This document shows positions 1 to 6,404 of a stretch of 7,106 bases of DNA, piece after piece. The DNA comes from Flavobacteriales bacterium UBA4660 (GTDB lineage: Bacteria > Bacteroidota > Bacteroidia > Flavobacteriales_D > Sanyastnellaceae). Below the pieces are notes generated by a model that saw nothing but the letters and a program-made list of their open reading frames with translations, made no database searches and was not told the DNA's origin. The number at the start of each line of letters is the position of its first letter. The stretch's first letter is position 1. The DNA is taken from NCBI GenBank assembly GCA_002405435.1, contig DHLU01000047.1, positions 6,123-13,228 of the forward strand. The letters are read 5' to 3'. A program made the position numbers and the translations under genes.

Positions 1-1
1 C

Positions 2-1120
2 GGTATATTCATGCAGGTCTGCAAAAAGATGGGTATTGCGGTACTCGGTCCCGATGTCAACGAATCAAAACTTTTGTTTAGCGTCAACGAAAAGGGACAA
101 ATCAGGTTTGGCCTCGCAGCCGTCAAGGGTGTCGGGGAGAGTGCCGTGCATAGCATCATCGAGGAGCAGAAAAAGGGAAGGTTCACCGGATTGATTGACT
201 ATCTCAGGCGGGTAGATGCCCGCGCTTCCAACAAAAAAACCATTGAAAGCCTCGTACTCAGTGGTGCTTTCGACGGCTTCGGACTGCAGCGGTCAGCCTT
301 CTTCGCCGGCGATGGTAAAAATGAAACCTATATTGAAACACTTGTACGTTTTGCATCAGCGCTCAGGGAAACGAAAAATTCTGCACAGGTGTCTCTCTTC
401 GGCGATGAATCGGCTGTGGCGGTGGTTGAACCCGTTGCGCCTAAAGCGGAACCCTGGGATGCGATGACCCAACTGAATCGGGAAAAGGAAGTGGTCGGCA
501 TGTACATCAGTGGCCACCCGCTCGATGACTTTGAACTGGATATCCGCTCGTTTGGAAGCAAAGGAGGACTTCAATTGCTCGAAGACTTGCAGGCATGCAA
601 AAACCGTGATCTCCGTTTTGCCGGCGTGGTCAACACAAGCACAGAAAAAATAGCCCGCTCCAGCAATAAGCCCTTTGGCACATTCGTACTGGAAGATTAC
701 GAGAGCAGCCAGGAATTTGTGCTGTTTGGCGAAGACTACCTCAAGCACAAACACCTGCTCTACCCAGGAGCCAAGGTGTTTGTGTTCGGTAAGGTGCAAC
801 CGCGGAAGTTCGGCAACGATCCCAATGCACTTGAATTCAAAATCAACCGCATTGACCCGCTGTTTGAAATCCGCGATCGACTGGCCCGTTACCTCGATGT
901 GCATATTCCGGTCAATAAGGTCAGCACCGAACTGGTAGACAAACTTTTTACAGTGCTCGACAACGAGAAGGGAAAAACGCAATTGCGCGTCAATGTCATT
1001 ACGGATGAAGGCACGCTGGTACTGCCGTCCCTTCAGGTGCGGAAATTGATGCTCACCGCGGAAATCCAGTCACAACTCGAACAATTTGAGGGACTTAAGT
1101 ACGAGTTGCACGAGTCTTGA
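2..1120 (+). CDS. dnaE: DNA polymerase III subunit alpha, C-terminal part (5' end outside window)
   Basis: This is the C-terminal third of the replicative DNA polymerase catalytic subunit. The reading frame is open to the left edge (Gly-Ile-Phe precede the first visible Met), so that Met is internal and the PHP and polymerase core lie upstream. Numbering from that Met (base 11): GIAVLGPDVNES (8-19) is a typical DnaE stretch; a helix-hairpin-helix DNA-binding region follows (about 34-90, with GLAAVKGVGESAV); QVSLF (126-130) fits the beta-clamp-binding consensus QxxLF; REKEVVGMYISGHPLDDF (157-174) is a conserved DnaE block; residues about 200-265 form the OB-fold, and the rest is the C-terminal tail. 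The gene ends with TGA and no obvious hairpin follows. trxA lies 168 bp downstream on the same strand, a neighbour pair I recall from other Bacteroidota. Identification is firm; only the missing N-terminal part cannot be judged. Confidence 0.96.
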   Translation, partial: GIFMQVCKKMGIAVLGPDVNESKLLFSVNEKGQIRFGLAAVKGVGESAVHSIIEEQKKGRFTGLIDYLRRVDARASNKKTIESLVLSGAFDGFGLQRSAFFAGDGKNETYIETLVRFASALRETKNSAQVSLFGDESAVAVVEPVAPKAEPWDAMTQLNREKEVVGMYISGHPLDDFELDIRSFGSKGGLQLLEDLQACKNRDLRFAGVVNTSTEKIARSSNKPFGTFVLEDYESSQEFVLFGEDYLKHKHLLYPGAKVFVFGKVQPRKFGNDPNALEFKINRIDPLFEIRDRLARYLDVHIPVNKVSTELVDKLFTVLDNEKGKTQLRVNVITDEGTLVLPSLQVRKLMLTAEIQSQLEQFEGLKYELHES

Positions 1121-1138
1121 AATATGAAAAATTGGGAG

Positions 1139-1167
1139 TTGGCTGCGCGAAAACTGACTTACCTTTG
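1139..1167 (+). promoter_or_regulatory. candidate Bacteroidota-type promoter for trxA
   Basis: TACCTTTG at 1160-1167 matches the Bacteroidota -7 consensus TANNTTTG exactly, and a TTG at 1139-1141 sits 18 bp upstream, within the spacing known for the -33 element. Transcription would start near 1172 and give a leader of roughly 115 nt before the trxA ATG. The site lies just after the dnaE stop, so trxA could be transcribed independently of dnaE. The match is short and could be chance. Confidence 0.45.
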
Positions 1168-1288
1168 GCCTCCCTTTCAGTAAATCTGCCTCATAGCAGG
1201 TGACGGATTGGCAGAAAGTGCATCATGGTTTATTTGTTGATGAGCACTGGCTGGAAACTACATAGGAACAAACAATAAATCTGGAACA

Positions 1289-1612
1289 ATGGCATTAGAA
1301 ATCACCGATGCAAACTTCTCTGAAGTGGTAATGAAGGCTGACAAGCCTGTATTAATTGACTTTTGGGCGGAATGGTGCGGTCCGTGTCGCATGGTGGCGC
1401 CGATCGTGGAAGAACTCTCACATGATTTTGAAGGAAAGGCAATCGTCGGCAAGGTGAACGTGGATGAAAATCCTGACATCTCTGCCAAATATGGCATTCG
1501 CAACATCCCGACTATCCTGTTTGTAAAGGGTGGTCAGGTAGTAGACAAATCTGTCGGAAGTGTTCCCAAAAACGTATTGACGGAAAAGATGGAAGCCATC
1601 CTGGCCTCGTGA
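1289..1612 (+). CDS. trxA: thioredoxin
   Basis: This is a 107-residue cytoplasmic thioredoxin, the general dithiol-disulfide reductant that is recycled by thioredoxin reductase and serves ribonucleotide reductase, peroxiredoxins and similar enzymes. The active site WCGPC is at residues 29-33, preceded by the typical VLIDFWAEW stretch. The cis-proline is in the NIPT motif (Pro74), and VNVDENP (57-62 region) and the GG turn (81-82) are also standard. Length is as expected for the family (E. coli TrxA is about 108). There is no signal peptide or extra domain. The ATG at 1289 gives the canonical N-terminus (MALEITDANF); the bases before it are A-rich with no clear Shine-Dalgarno, usual for Bacteroidota. 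It lies downstream of dnaE on the same strand, with its own candidate promoter and a strong terminator right after the stop. Confidence 0.97.
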   Translation: MALEITDANFSEVVMKADKPVLIDFWAEWCGPCRMVAPIVEELSHDFEGKAIVGKVNVDENPDISAKYGIRNIPTILFVKGGQVVDKSVGSVPKNVLTEKMEAILAS

Positions 1613-1625
1613 TCATACTCCCGCT

Positions 1626-1669
1626 AAAAAAATGAACCCCCGGTGATGAGCCGGGGGTTTTTTCTTTTT
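1626..1669. terminator. intrinsic terminator, probably bidirectional, between trxA and the convergent minus-strand gene
   Basis: A perfect 9-bp inverted repeat, AACCCCCGG (1635-1643) and CCGGGGGTT (1651-1659), encloses a 7-nt loop. It is followed by a T-run (1658-1663, then more Ts to 1669), which terminates plus-strand transcription after trxA. An A-run (1626-1632) on the other side becomes a T-run on the minus strand, starting 2 bases beyond the stem, so the same hairpin could also stop the convergent secreted-protein gene ending at 1716. Confidence 0.9.
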
Positions 1670-1715
1670 GCTCGCCTGCACTTCGGCGTAGCGGCCGGTA
1701 TGACCTGCCTGAAGC

Positions 1716-3641
1716 TTATTCGATTACGAGCCTGGATGAGGAATGCATACCATCGTGATGAAGGGTCAGCGTGTAAATGCCGGAGGGCAGGTCGCTCACG
1801 TCGTGCTGCTGTTGCCCGTTAACCTGAAACCGCTTCACCGTTCTTCCCGACATATCCGATATCAGGGCATCTGCACCCCTGATGTCACACTGGAGAAAGA
1901 GGAGGTCGCTGGCAGGATTGGGATAGAAGGTAAAGGGTATCGCCTGTTGCTCATCGACCGAGGTCAGGGTCACCAGCACAATGTCGAAGCTGCCCGTAGT
2001 ACCGCCCCAGCCGTCCAGCTGGATCCAGTGCATGTTACCGGGCGTGAGGTAAAACACTTGAAAGGCGCTGGCAAACTGATCGCCGTCGTCGCAAATCGGA
2101 TCGGTATCGTCATTGCACTGATGAAAGCCAAAGGTGTCATAATCGTCGCAGGTATTGGGAATGGTCCACACGGCCACCTGGGTATCAAATGAATTCGCAA
2201 AGCAGGTTGAAATACCCACCGATCCGGTAGCGGGCGCCACAAACCTAAACCACAGTGTGTTGCTCACAGGTTCTCCGTCGCACCACGCGTTGACACAATC
2301 AGCCTCGGGGTCATCGAGCGGCAGGTTGGGCGGATTTACCTCGCCTTCATCGGCTGTGGCAAAGGTGTTGTCGAAGGTCATTGGAGGAGCGTCTACCTCC
2401 AGTTCGATCGCATTGCAGGGGGTGTCATTGAAAGGAATGGGACAAGCACCTTCGACAATAGGAACAAAGGGGCCGCCGAAAGGGGTTACAAAGTACCAGC
2501 CGAAGGGAGCGCCATTGCTGTTTTCCGCTGGATTCACGAAGCCGCTGCTTACGAGTGTGATGGCCGCGGGTCCTATGAAGGGTAGCTGCAAACAATATTG
2601 TCCGAGGCTGTTGTTGCCGGTGTCGTCTGTCATGTCAACCGAGATGTTGCCGGCCTCCGCCTCTACGTAGCCAGTGCCATGGAAGGCCCCGTAGGTGATG
2701 TCATTGAACAAGGTGGTTCCCTCAGTCAGGTACTCCAGGTCAACCGTAACCTGGTCGGTGGCGCCTCCGAAAGTCAATATAGACCAAATGCCACTGCCTG
2801 TCGATGTCATCATCGTTTCGTGCACCACCAGTTCAAAGGCGGGCGCGGGTGTATAGCCGCTCTCGCTGTAAATGCCGGTGGCAATAACCAAATAGTCTTT
2901 GCTCGGATCCAGTGTAAGGTTGGTGCTGAAAATCGGATCGGTATCATCCACACTGGCCGCATTGCTAACGACCACATAGGCACTCGTCTCTGCAGGAACC
3001 GTCATATAGCCCGTGCATGTCTGGAAGTCAAGGTTGTCGGCTGCGAGCGCACCATTTACCCAGACATCCACTGATGAGAGTGCCAGGTCGGCCGCGTTGT
3101 GCGCGATATTCACCAGACAGGATGGAATAGCCGAGGTGACTTCGATGGAGAAAGCGCCCTGCTGTCCGCCCCACCCGTCAAACTGGATGTAATACACCGC
3201 ACCGCCTTCAAGACCATCAATGAAGAGTGTGGACGCATACTGGTCACCGGCCGAACAGCCGTCGGGCGAATCATCGTTGACACCTGCAAGGGTGAAGGTG
3301 CCATAATCTGCACAATCGCCAACAGCCCAAACAGCCAGCTGGGTATCTATGGACGTTCCTTCCAGGCAGGTATTGATGATTGCTGCACCGTTCGAAGGAC
3401 AGACGAACGAAAACCAGGTGGTGAATTCGGGACCGAGGTCATCGCACCAGGCGTTTGCGCAGTCGCCTGCCGGAGGCGCTGGTTCGCCGGCATCCAGCGT
3501 GGCATCTTCGTTGGTGGAGGCCAGGGCAACGCCGTCTACGTTGATGGAAAGTGCATTGCAGGGTGAGTCGTTGTCGGGCTGTGCCAGCAGGCAAGCAGAA
3601 AAGAGCATGAGCGTGGCAAAGAGGGTAACATTTATTTTCAT
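1716..3641 (-). CDS. secreted multidomain protein with DUF4397-like region and T9SS type A sorting domain
   Basis: This 641-residue protein is predicted to be exported by Sec and then carried across the outer membrane by the type IX secretion system. The signal peptide covers residues 1-20 (MKINV, hydrophobic core, then LLA before Gln21). A first cysteine-rich beta-sandwich module (about 24-168) resembles PPC-type domains (TTWFSFV, DTQLAVW, NDDSPDG, FDGWGG). Next comes a DUF4397-like region from about 176 (VNIAHNAADLALSSVDVWVNG), followed by beta-rich sequence to about 395. A second copy of the module spans about 405-557. The C-terminal sorting domain (about 570-641) has FYPNPASD, LISDMSGRTV, DLPSGIYTL and a terminal RLVIE. 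The composition is acidic and Asp/Asn-rich, consistent with an extracellular, possibly calcium-binding protein. An FSAC at 14-17 weakly recalls a lipobox, but the preceding residues fit poorly. Ligand and role are unknown. No enzyme motif was recognised. Confidence 0.9.
   Translation of the reverse strand: MKINVTLFATLMLFSACLLAQPDNDSPCNALSINVDGVALASTNEDATLDAGEPAPPAGDCANAWCDDLGPEFTTWFSFVCPSNGAAIINTCLEGTSIDTQLAVWAVGDCADYGTFTLAGVNDDSPDGCSAGDQYASTLFIDGLEGGAVYYIQFDGWGGQQGAFSIEVTSAIPSCLVNIAHNAADLALSSVDVWVNGALAADNLDFQTCTGYMTVPAETSAYVVVSNAASVDDTDPIFSTNLTLDPSKDYLVIATGIYSESGYTPAPAFELVVHETMMTSTGSGIWSILTFGGATDQVTVDLEYLTEGTTLFNDITYGAFHGTGYVEAEAGNISVDMTDDTGNNSLGQYCLQLPFIGPAAITLVSSGFVNPAENSNGAPFGWYFVTPFGGPFVPIVEGACPIPFNDTPCNAIELEVDAPPMTFDNTFATADEGEVNPPNLPLDDPEADCVNAWCDGEPVSNTLWFRFVAPATGSVGISTCFANSFDTQVAVWTIPNTCDDYDTFGFHQCNDDTDPICDDGDQFASAFQVFYLTPGNMHWIQLDGWGGTTGSFDIVLVTLTSVDEQQAIPFTFYPNPASDLLFLQCDIRGADALISDMSGRTVKRFQVNGQQQHDVSDLPSGIYTLTLHHDGMHSSSRLVIE
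1971..2429 (-). repeat. second copy of the duplicated cysteine-rich module (residues about 405-557)
   Basis: Encodes the second module, starting with NDTPCNA and containing DCVNAWCDG, LWFRFV, DTQVAVWTIP, NDDTDPIC, GDQFAS and LDGWGGTTG. Its cysteines C409, C449, C454, C480, C498 and C517 align with those of copy 1. From the second shared cysteine onward the intervals (5, 26, 18, 19) are the same in both copies. C509 is unique to this copy. It directly precedes the sorting domain. Confidence 0.85.
3138..3572 (-). repeat. first copy of the duplicated cysteine-rich module (N-terminal, residues about 24-168)
   Basis: Encodes the first of two homologous modules in the T9SS cargo protein. It starts with NDSPCNA and contains DCANAWCDD, TWFSFV, DTQLAVWAVG, NDDSPDGC, GDQYAS and FDGWGGQQG. 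Cysteines shared with copy 2 are C28, C61, C66, C92, C110 and C129; C81 is unique to this copy. The DNA at 3166-3188 matches 20 of 23 bases with 2002-2024 in the second copy, so homology is visible at the nucleotide level too. Confidence 0.85.
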
Positions 3642-3763
3642 TCAGAAAGGGTTATTAAGATTCAGGGACCAAGGTATGAAGGGCAGGGGTAAGACGCTGC
3701 ATGGCGGCCGTCGGTCGCTGTGGTATGATGACGCCTTCGGCGTATGTGTTCAAGGAATGGACG

Positions 3764-4105
3764 TTACTGGAGCACACCGGTGATGTACTTCACCATTACG
3801 CCGATTATAAAGCGGAGTACGCATGCGCAGCTGCACAGCGCGACAATCAGCAGGTGTCCCACCCGTTTCTTCCGGTCTATGGCATCAAAGCGAATGATCA
3901 CGTCGGCGAATAAACTGGCTACAAGCATAAACTCCAGGATGAGAAAGGTGCCCCAGTCAGCCTTGATGGCTTCATAGATGACTTTTATCCAGCCAGGTGT
4001 GCCCGGTAATAGTTTTGATGGCCAGTACACTAGGTTGAGCAGGATGAGCAAAACCATGGCTCCGTGGAGCAGCCGGCGGTTGGTAAGCGATGGGGGAGTT
4101 GCCAT
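3764..4105 (-). CDS. small membrane protein of unknown function, three predicted helices
   Basis: I do not recognise this 113-residue protein. It has three hydrophobic segments likely to span the inner membrane: about 12-28 (LLHGAMVLLILLNLVYW), 51-73 (WGTFLILEFMLVASLFADVII) and 83-106 (GHLLIVALCSCACVLRFIIG). A charged loop (RFDAIDRKKR) separates helices 2 and 3; helix 3 contains two Cys and an Arg. The general layout faintly recalls PsiE-like small membrane proteins, but not enough to name it. I chose the ATG at 4103-4105; an in-frame TTG three codons upstream (4114) is possible but less likely. The gene starts 27 bp after the SDR stop on the same strand, so it is probably the last gene of the SRPBCC-SDR unit. 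No clear terminator follows in the 122 bp before the next minus-strand gene. Confidence 0.7.
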   Translation of the reverse strand: MATPPSLTNRRLLHGAMVLLILLNLVYWPSKLLPGTPGWIKVIYEAIKADWGTFLILEFMLVASLFADVIIRFDAIDRKKRVGHLLIVALCSCACVLRFIIGVMVKYITGVLQ

Positions 4106-4132
4106 GTGGCGCAAGGTAGTGCGCAGCGGCTA

Positions 4133-4837
4133 TCAGGATCTCAGTGACCCTATACCCCCGTCCACGCCAATCACTTGTCCTGTGATCCAAGAACCCTCGT
4201 CAGAGAGCAGGAAGGCCGCCAGCGCGGCTGCATCGGAATGCTTGCCTATGCGGCCCAGCGGATGTCGTGCAGCAGCTGACTCCCTTTTCTGCGGTGTATT
4301 GAGCAGGCTTGCTGCCAGCGGGGTATCGGTCAGGGAGGGAGCAATGGCATTGAAGCGAATTCCCGATGAAGCATATTCGGCAGCCAGGCTTCGGGTAAGG
4401 CCCTCTACAGCCCCTTTGCTGGCAGCCACAGAGGCATGGAAAGGCATACCCGTGCCCACCGCTACGGTGCTGAAAAGCACCACGCCTGCACTGCCCGCCT
4501 GTTTCAGCTGTGGAATAGCCTTCTGAATGACACGGACTGCGCCCCAGACATTCTGCCTGAAGTCGTTGAAGATGTCTTGTTCGCTCAGCCGGGTGAAAGG
4601 GCGGAGGTTAATGCTGCCCGGGCAATAGACAAGTCCGTGCAGCTCGGCCGGCAGCGATTGAAAAAAATCGAGATCGCCGTTTACCGCATCGGCTTCGAAA
4701 TGCATCGAAACGGCAGAGCCATCTTCGGCACGGGGATTACGCGAAACGCCGAAGACCTGGTGGCCTTGTGCCGACAACATTTCAGCCAGTCGTTTTCCGA
4801 TGCCGCTTTCTGAGCCGATGATGAGCAGGTTTTTCAT
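4133..4837 (-). CDS. short-chain dehydrogenase/reductase (SDR) family protein lacking the usual catalytic Tyr
   Basis: This 234-residue Rossmann-fold protein has the length and motif order of a classical SDR. The nucleotide-binding motif is GSESGIG (8-14), a variant of TGxxxGIG. SRN (32-34) after the second strand hints at NADP preference. YCPGSI (71-76) stands where NAG is usual, and Asn96 (QNVWGAV) matches the structural Asn. The catalytic Ser position is S123 or T124 depending on alignment. The YxxxK motif reads VAASK (137-141): Lys141 is kept but the Tyr is Val. PSLTDTPLA (167-175) matches the usual PGxxxT substrate-loop region, and GQVIGVDGG (220-228) is the normal C-terminal block. The substrate is unknown, and activity by the standard mechanism is doubtful. 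The ATG overlaps the stop of the upstream SRPBCC gene by 4 bp (ATGA), implying translational coupling. Confidence 0.92.
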   Translation of the reverse strand: MKNLLIIGSESGIGKRLAEMLSAQGHQVFGVSRNPRAEDGSAVSMHFEADAVNGDLDFFQSLPAELHGLVYCPGSINLRPFTRLSEQDIFNDFRQNVWGAVRVIQKAIPQLKQAGSAGVVLFSTVAVGTGMPFHASVAASKGAVEGLTRSLAAEYASSGIRFNAIAPSLTDTPLAASLLNTPQKRESAAARHPLGRIGKHSDAAALAAFLLSDEGSWITGQVIGVDGGIGSLRS

Positions 4838-5295
4838 GAGGTAGTAGGAAAAAGTATATCCAGTTTTTGTTTCCGGTATTCGAAGATGCCGTTGACCTTT
4901 TTATGCACGAAAAGGGCTCCGGCTACAGAACCAAGCAGGCCTTTGCCAATGTCGTAGGCCAACCTGTCGGTCATGAGCACACCCTGGCTGTTTTCTTTAA
5001 AGTGGTGCTCGTGGTGCCAGATCCGGTAAGGGCCTTTCCGTTGTTCATCGACGAAAAAGCACCGGGCTTTCACATGGGTAATTTCTGTCACCCAGGTGAT
5101 GGGAATATTCACCATCGGGGTCAACTTGTACGCGATGATCATGCCCTCATACATCTCGCCCGCGTGGGGAGAAATGGTGCGGAAGTTCATCTCGGGCGGT
5201 GTAATGGTATTGAGGTTTTCAGGACTGCTGAAAAACCTCCAGGCCTCGTCCAGGCTGATGGGAAGCTGTTGTTCTCGTTCAAGAAATTTAATCAC
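4834..5295 (-). CDS. SRPBCC (START/Bet v1-like) family protein
   Basis: This 153-residue cytoplasmic protein has the helix-grip SRPBCC fold, which encloses a cavity for a hydrophobic ligand. Diagnostic features are an N-terminal strand with REQQLPISLDEAW (7-19), FFSSPENLNTITPPEMNF (21-38), PITWVTEI (65-72), FVDEQRKGPYRIWHHEHHF (81-99) and a C-terminal amphipathic helix (about 118-147, ending FEYRKQKLDILF). Members of this subgroup are sometimes labelled 'cell division inhibitor', a name with little support. Translation must start at the GTG at 5293-5295: an in-frame TGA lies ten codons upstream with no ATG between, and this start gives the normal N-terminus. It is 49 bp after the porP-like gene and overlaps the SDR gene by 4 bp, so the SDR is its likely functional partner. 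Ligand and reaction are unknown. Confidence 0.88.
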   Translation of the reverse strand: MIKFLEREQQLPISLDEAWRFFSSPENLNTITPPEMNFRTISPHAGEMYEGMIIAYKLTPMVNIPITWVTEITHVKARCFFVDEQRKGPYRIWHHEHHFKENSQGVLMTDRLAYDIGKGLLGSVAGALFVHKKVNGIFEYRKQKLDILFPTTS

Positions 5296-5310
5296 GCCAT
5301 TAAAACACGG

Positions 5311-5329
5311 TTGGACAGTGATTGTTCAA
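5311..5329. repeat. operator-like inverted repeat upstream of the SRPBCC gene
   Basis: TTGGACA (5311-5317) and TGTTCAA (5323-5329) form a near-perfect 7-bp inverted repeat (one mismatch) around a 5-bp spacer. It lies in the 49-bp gap between the porP-like stop and the GTG start of the SRPBCC gene. There is no T-run, so it does not look like a terminator. Its position and size would suit a dimeric regulator, but a short imperfect repeat can arise by chance. Confidence 0.3.
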
Positions 5330-5344
5330 TGCGGAGGCGGTGTC

Positions 5345-6400
5345 TCAGAGGTAATCCGGACAACTTTTGGGCAGGTTGAGCCGCAGGTCGGGCCGGCGCA
5401 GGATATACACTATCGAAAATTCAAATCCGCCGCGCCCGTTGCTTGCCGGTCTGAGGTTGCTGGTGTTGAAATCATAACTGACGGCAGCATTCCAGCTGTC
5501 GTATTCCATGCCGGCTACGACGTATCCGGCATCGCGGGCGCGGACAAATACACCGGCATACACGCTTCTGAACAGCCCTCCGTTTTCCTCCATGATGTAG
5601 TAACCGTTTAAACCGAGCCCGTATTCACGGTAACTGCCTTGCCGCATGAGCAGCAGTGCGGGCTCGATGTCTACCTGTTTATGCACCGGGCGGCGGTGTC
5701 TGGCATGCACGTTGAGCCGGCTGTCGAGGTTGATGCCGCTCATGTCAAACCAAGACTGTGCAGGGTTGTTGAGGTTGAGCAGTGCCATACCTGCCTCGGT
5801 GAAATTTCGCCTGCCTTCCTGAGCGTAATAGACCAGCCCGAATCCGAGGTTGGCATAGGTCCGTGTGTCGCGCGCGAAGTTCTCTCCCGTGTCAAGCGAA
5901 GGGTCGTAGAAGAGCCCATTCCACTGGTTGTCAAAATTGAGCTGCGCATAGTCGATACCCGTGTTATGCAGTCCAAGAAGCAGCCCGGGTATCACCGCCG
6001 CATTGGAGGCAGTCTTTACCGGTATGGCGTATGAGAGGGCGAGTTGAAATTGGGTCGTGCTAAGGCGGGAATCTCCTGCGCGGTCGGTGTAGAAACTCAC
6101 GGCAGCACCGAGTTGCTCGAGGGCCGGGCGGTGCGAGAGGGGAGAGGGATTGAGGTCGCTGGCGTCGGCTGAAATTCCGAATGTGTTGTAGGGAACGGTG
6201 ATGCTGCGCCACTGTGTGCGCTGGTTAAGTATAAAACGGTAGTCGCCATCAAACGCACCGGCAAGTCCTGGATTCAGGTTAAACGGTGATGCCCAGAATT
6301 GCGAGAAATGTATGTCCTGACAGCGTGCACGCCCGGGCAGCAGGCATAAGACCTGACCCAATGCCATGACAGTAACAAGCAGATGCAGAAGCCGGCCCAT
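5345..6400 (-). CDS. PorP/SprF family outer-membrane protein
   Basis: This 351-residue protein belongs to the Bacteroidota PorP/SprF family, outer-membrane proteins tied to type IX secretion, gliding and adhesin display. The signal peptide is residues 1-27 (MGRLLHLLVTVMALG start), and the mature protein begins QDIHFSQFWASPFNLNPGLAGAF-like (28-50), the family's hallmark N-terminus. Many alternating beta-strand segments follow. Near the C-terminus YDFNTSNL then PASNGRGGFEFSIVYI (about 309-333) is the second hallmark, and the chain ends in a short tail with CPDYL, like the CPRF tails of relatives. The frame extends upstream to 6535, but that extension lacks a signal peptide and would overlap the preceding gene, so I chose the ATG at 6398-6400. 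SprF relatives usually sit beside a giant adhesin gene; none is seen here. Its upstream neighbour is a TonB-receptor-like barrel, 64 bp away. Confidence 0.92.
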   Translation of the reverse strand: MGRLLHLLVTVMALGQVLCLLPGRARCQDIHFSQFWASPFNLNPGLAGAFDGDYRFILNQRTQWRSITVPYNTFGISADASDLNPSPLSHRPALEQLGAAVSFYTDRAGDSRLSTTQFQLALSYAIPVKTASNAAVIPGLLLGLHNTGIDYAQLNFDNQWNGLFYDPSLDTGENFARDTRTYANLGFGLVYYAQEGRRNFTEAGMALLNLNNPAQSWFDMSGINLDSRLNVHARHRRPVHKQVDIEPALLLMRQGSYREYGLGLNGYYIMEENGGLFRSVYAGVFVRARDAGYVVAGMEYDSWNAAVSYDFNTSNLRPASNGRGGFEFSIVYILRRPDLRLNLPKSCPDYL

Positions 6401-6404
6401 ACTA

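Noticed and set aside
356..982. 208-codon open frame on the minus strand inside dnaE
   Set aside because: It lies fully antisense to a well-conserved dnaE, shows no recognisable motif, and is explained by codon bias leaving the opposite frame open.
1743..3566. Four long plus-strand open frames (149-171 codons) across the T9SS cargo gene
   Set aside because: They are antisense to a coherent secreted protein with signal peptide, repeats and sorting domain; their translations show no domain, and openness follows from the low-stop composition of the real gene.
3627..3641. Lipoprotein reading of the T9SS cargo (FSAC near residue 17)
   Set aside because: The motif lies at 3591-3602 rather than after a full hydrophobic core and has Phe instead of Leu at -3; an ordinary signal peptidase I site before Gln21 fits better with a T9SS cargo.
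3669..3676. TACCTTGG on the minus strand as -7 element for the T9SS cargo gene
   Set aside because: One mismatch to TANNTTTG and no TTG at the -33 distance; about 30 bp before the ATG is a plausible place, but support is too weak to list.
3731..3743. ACGCC-TTC-GGCGT inverted repeat after the small membrane-protein gene, as a terminator
   Set aside because: Only a 5-bp stem with a 3-base loop and no T-run on either strand.
4106..4114. TTG start three codons upstream for the small membrane protein
   Set aside because: An ATG follows directly in frame, and the added residues bring no recognisable feature.
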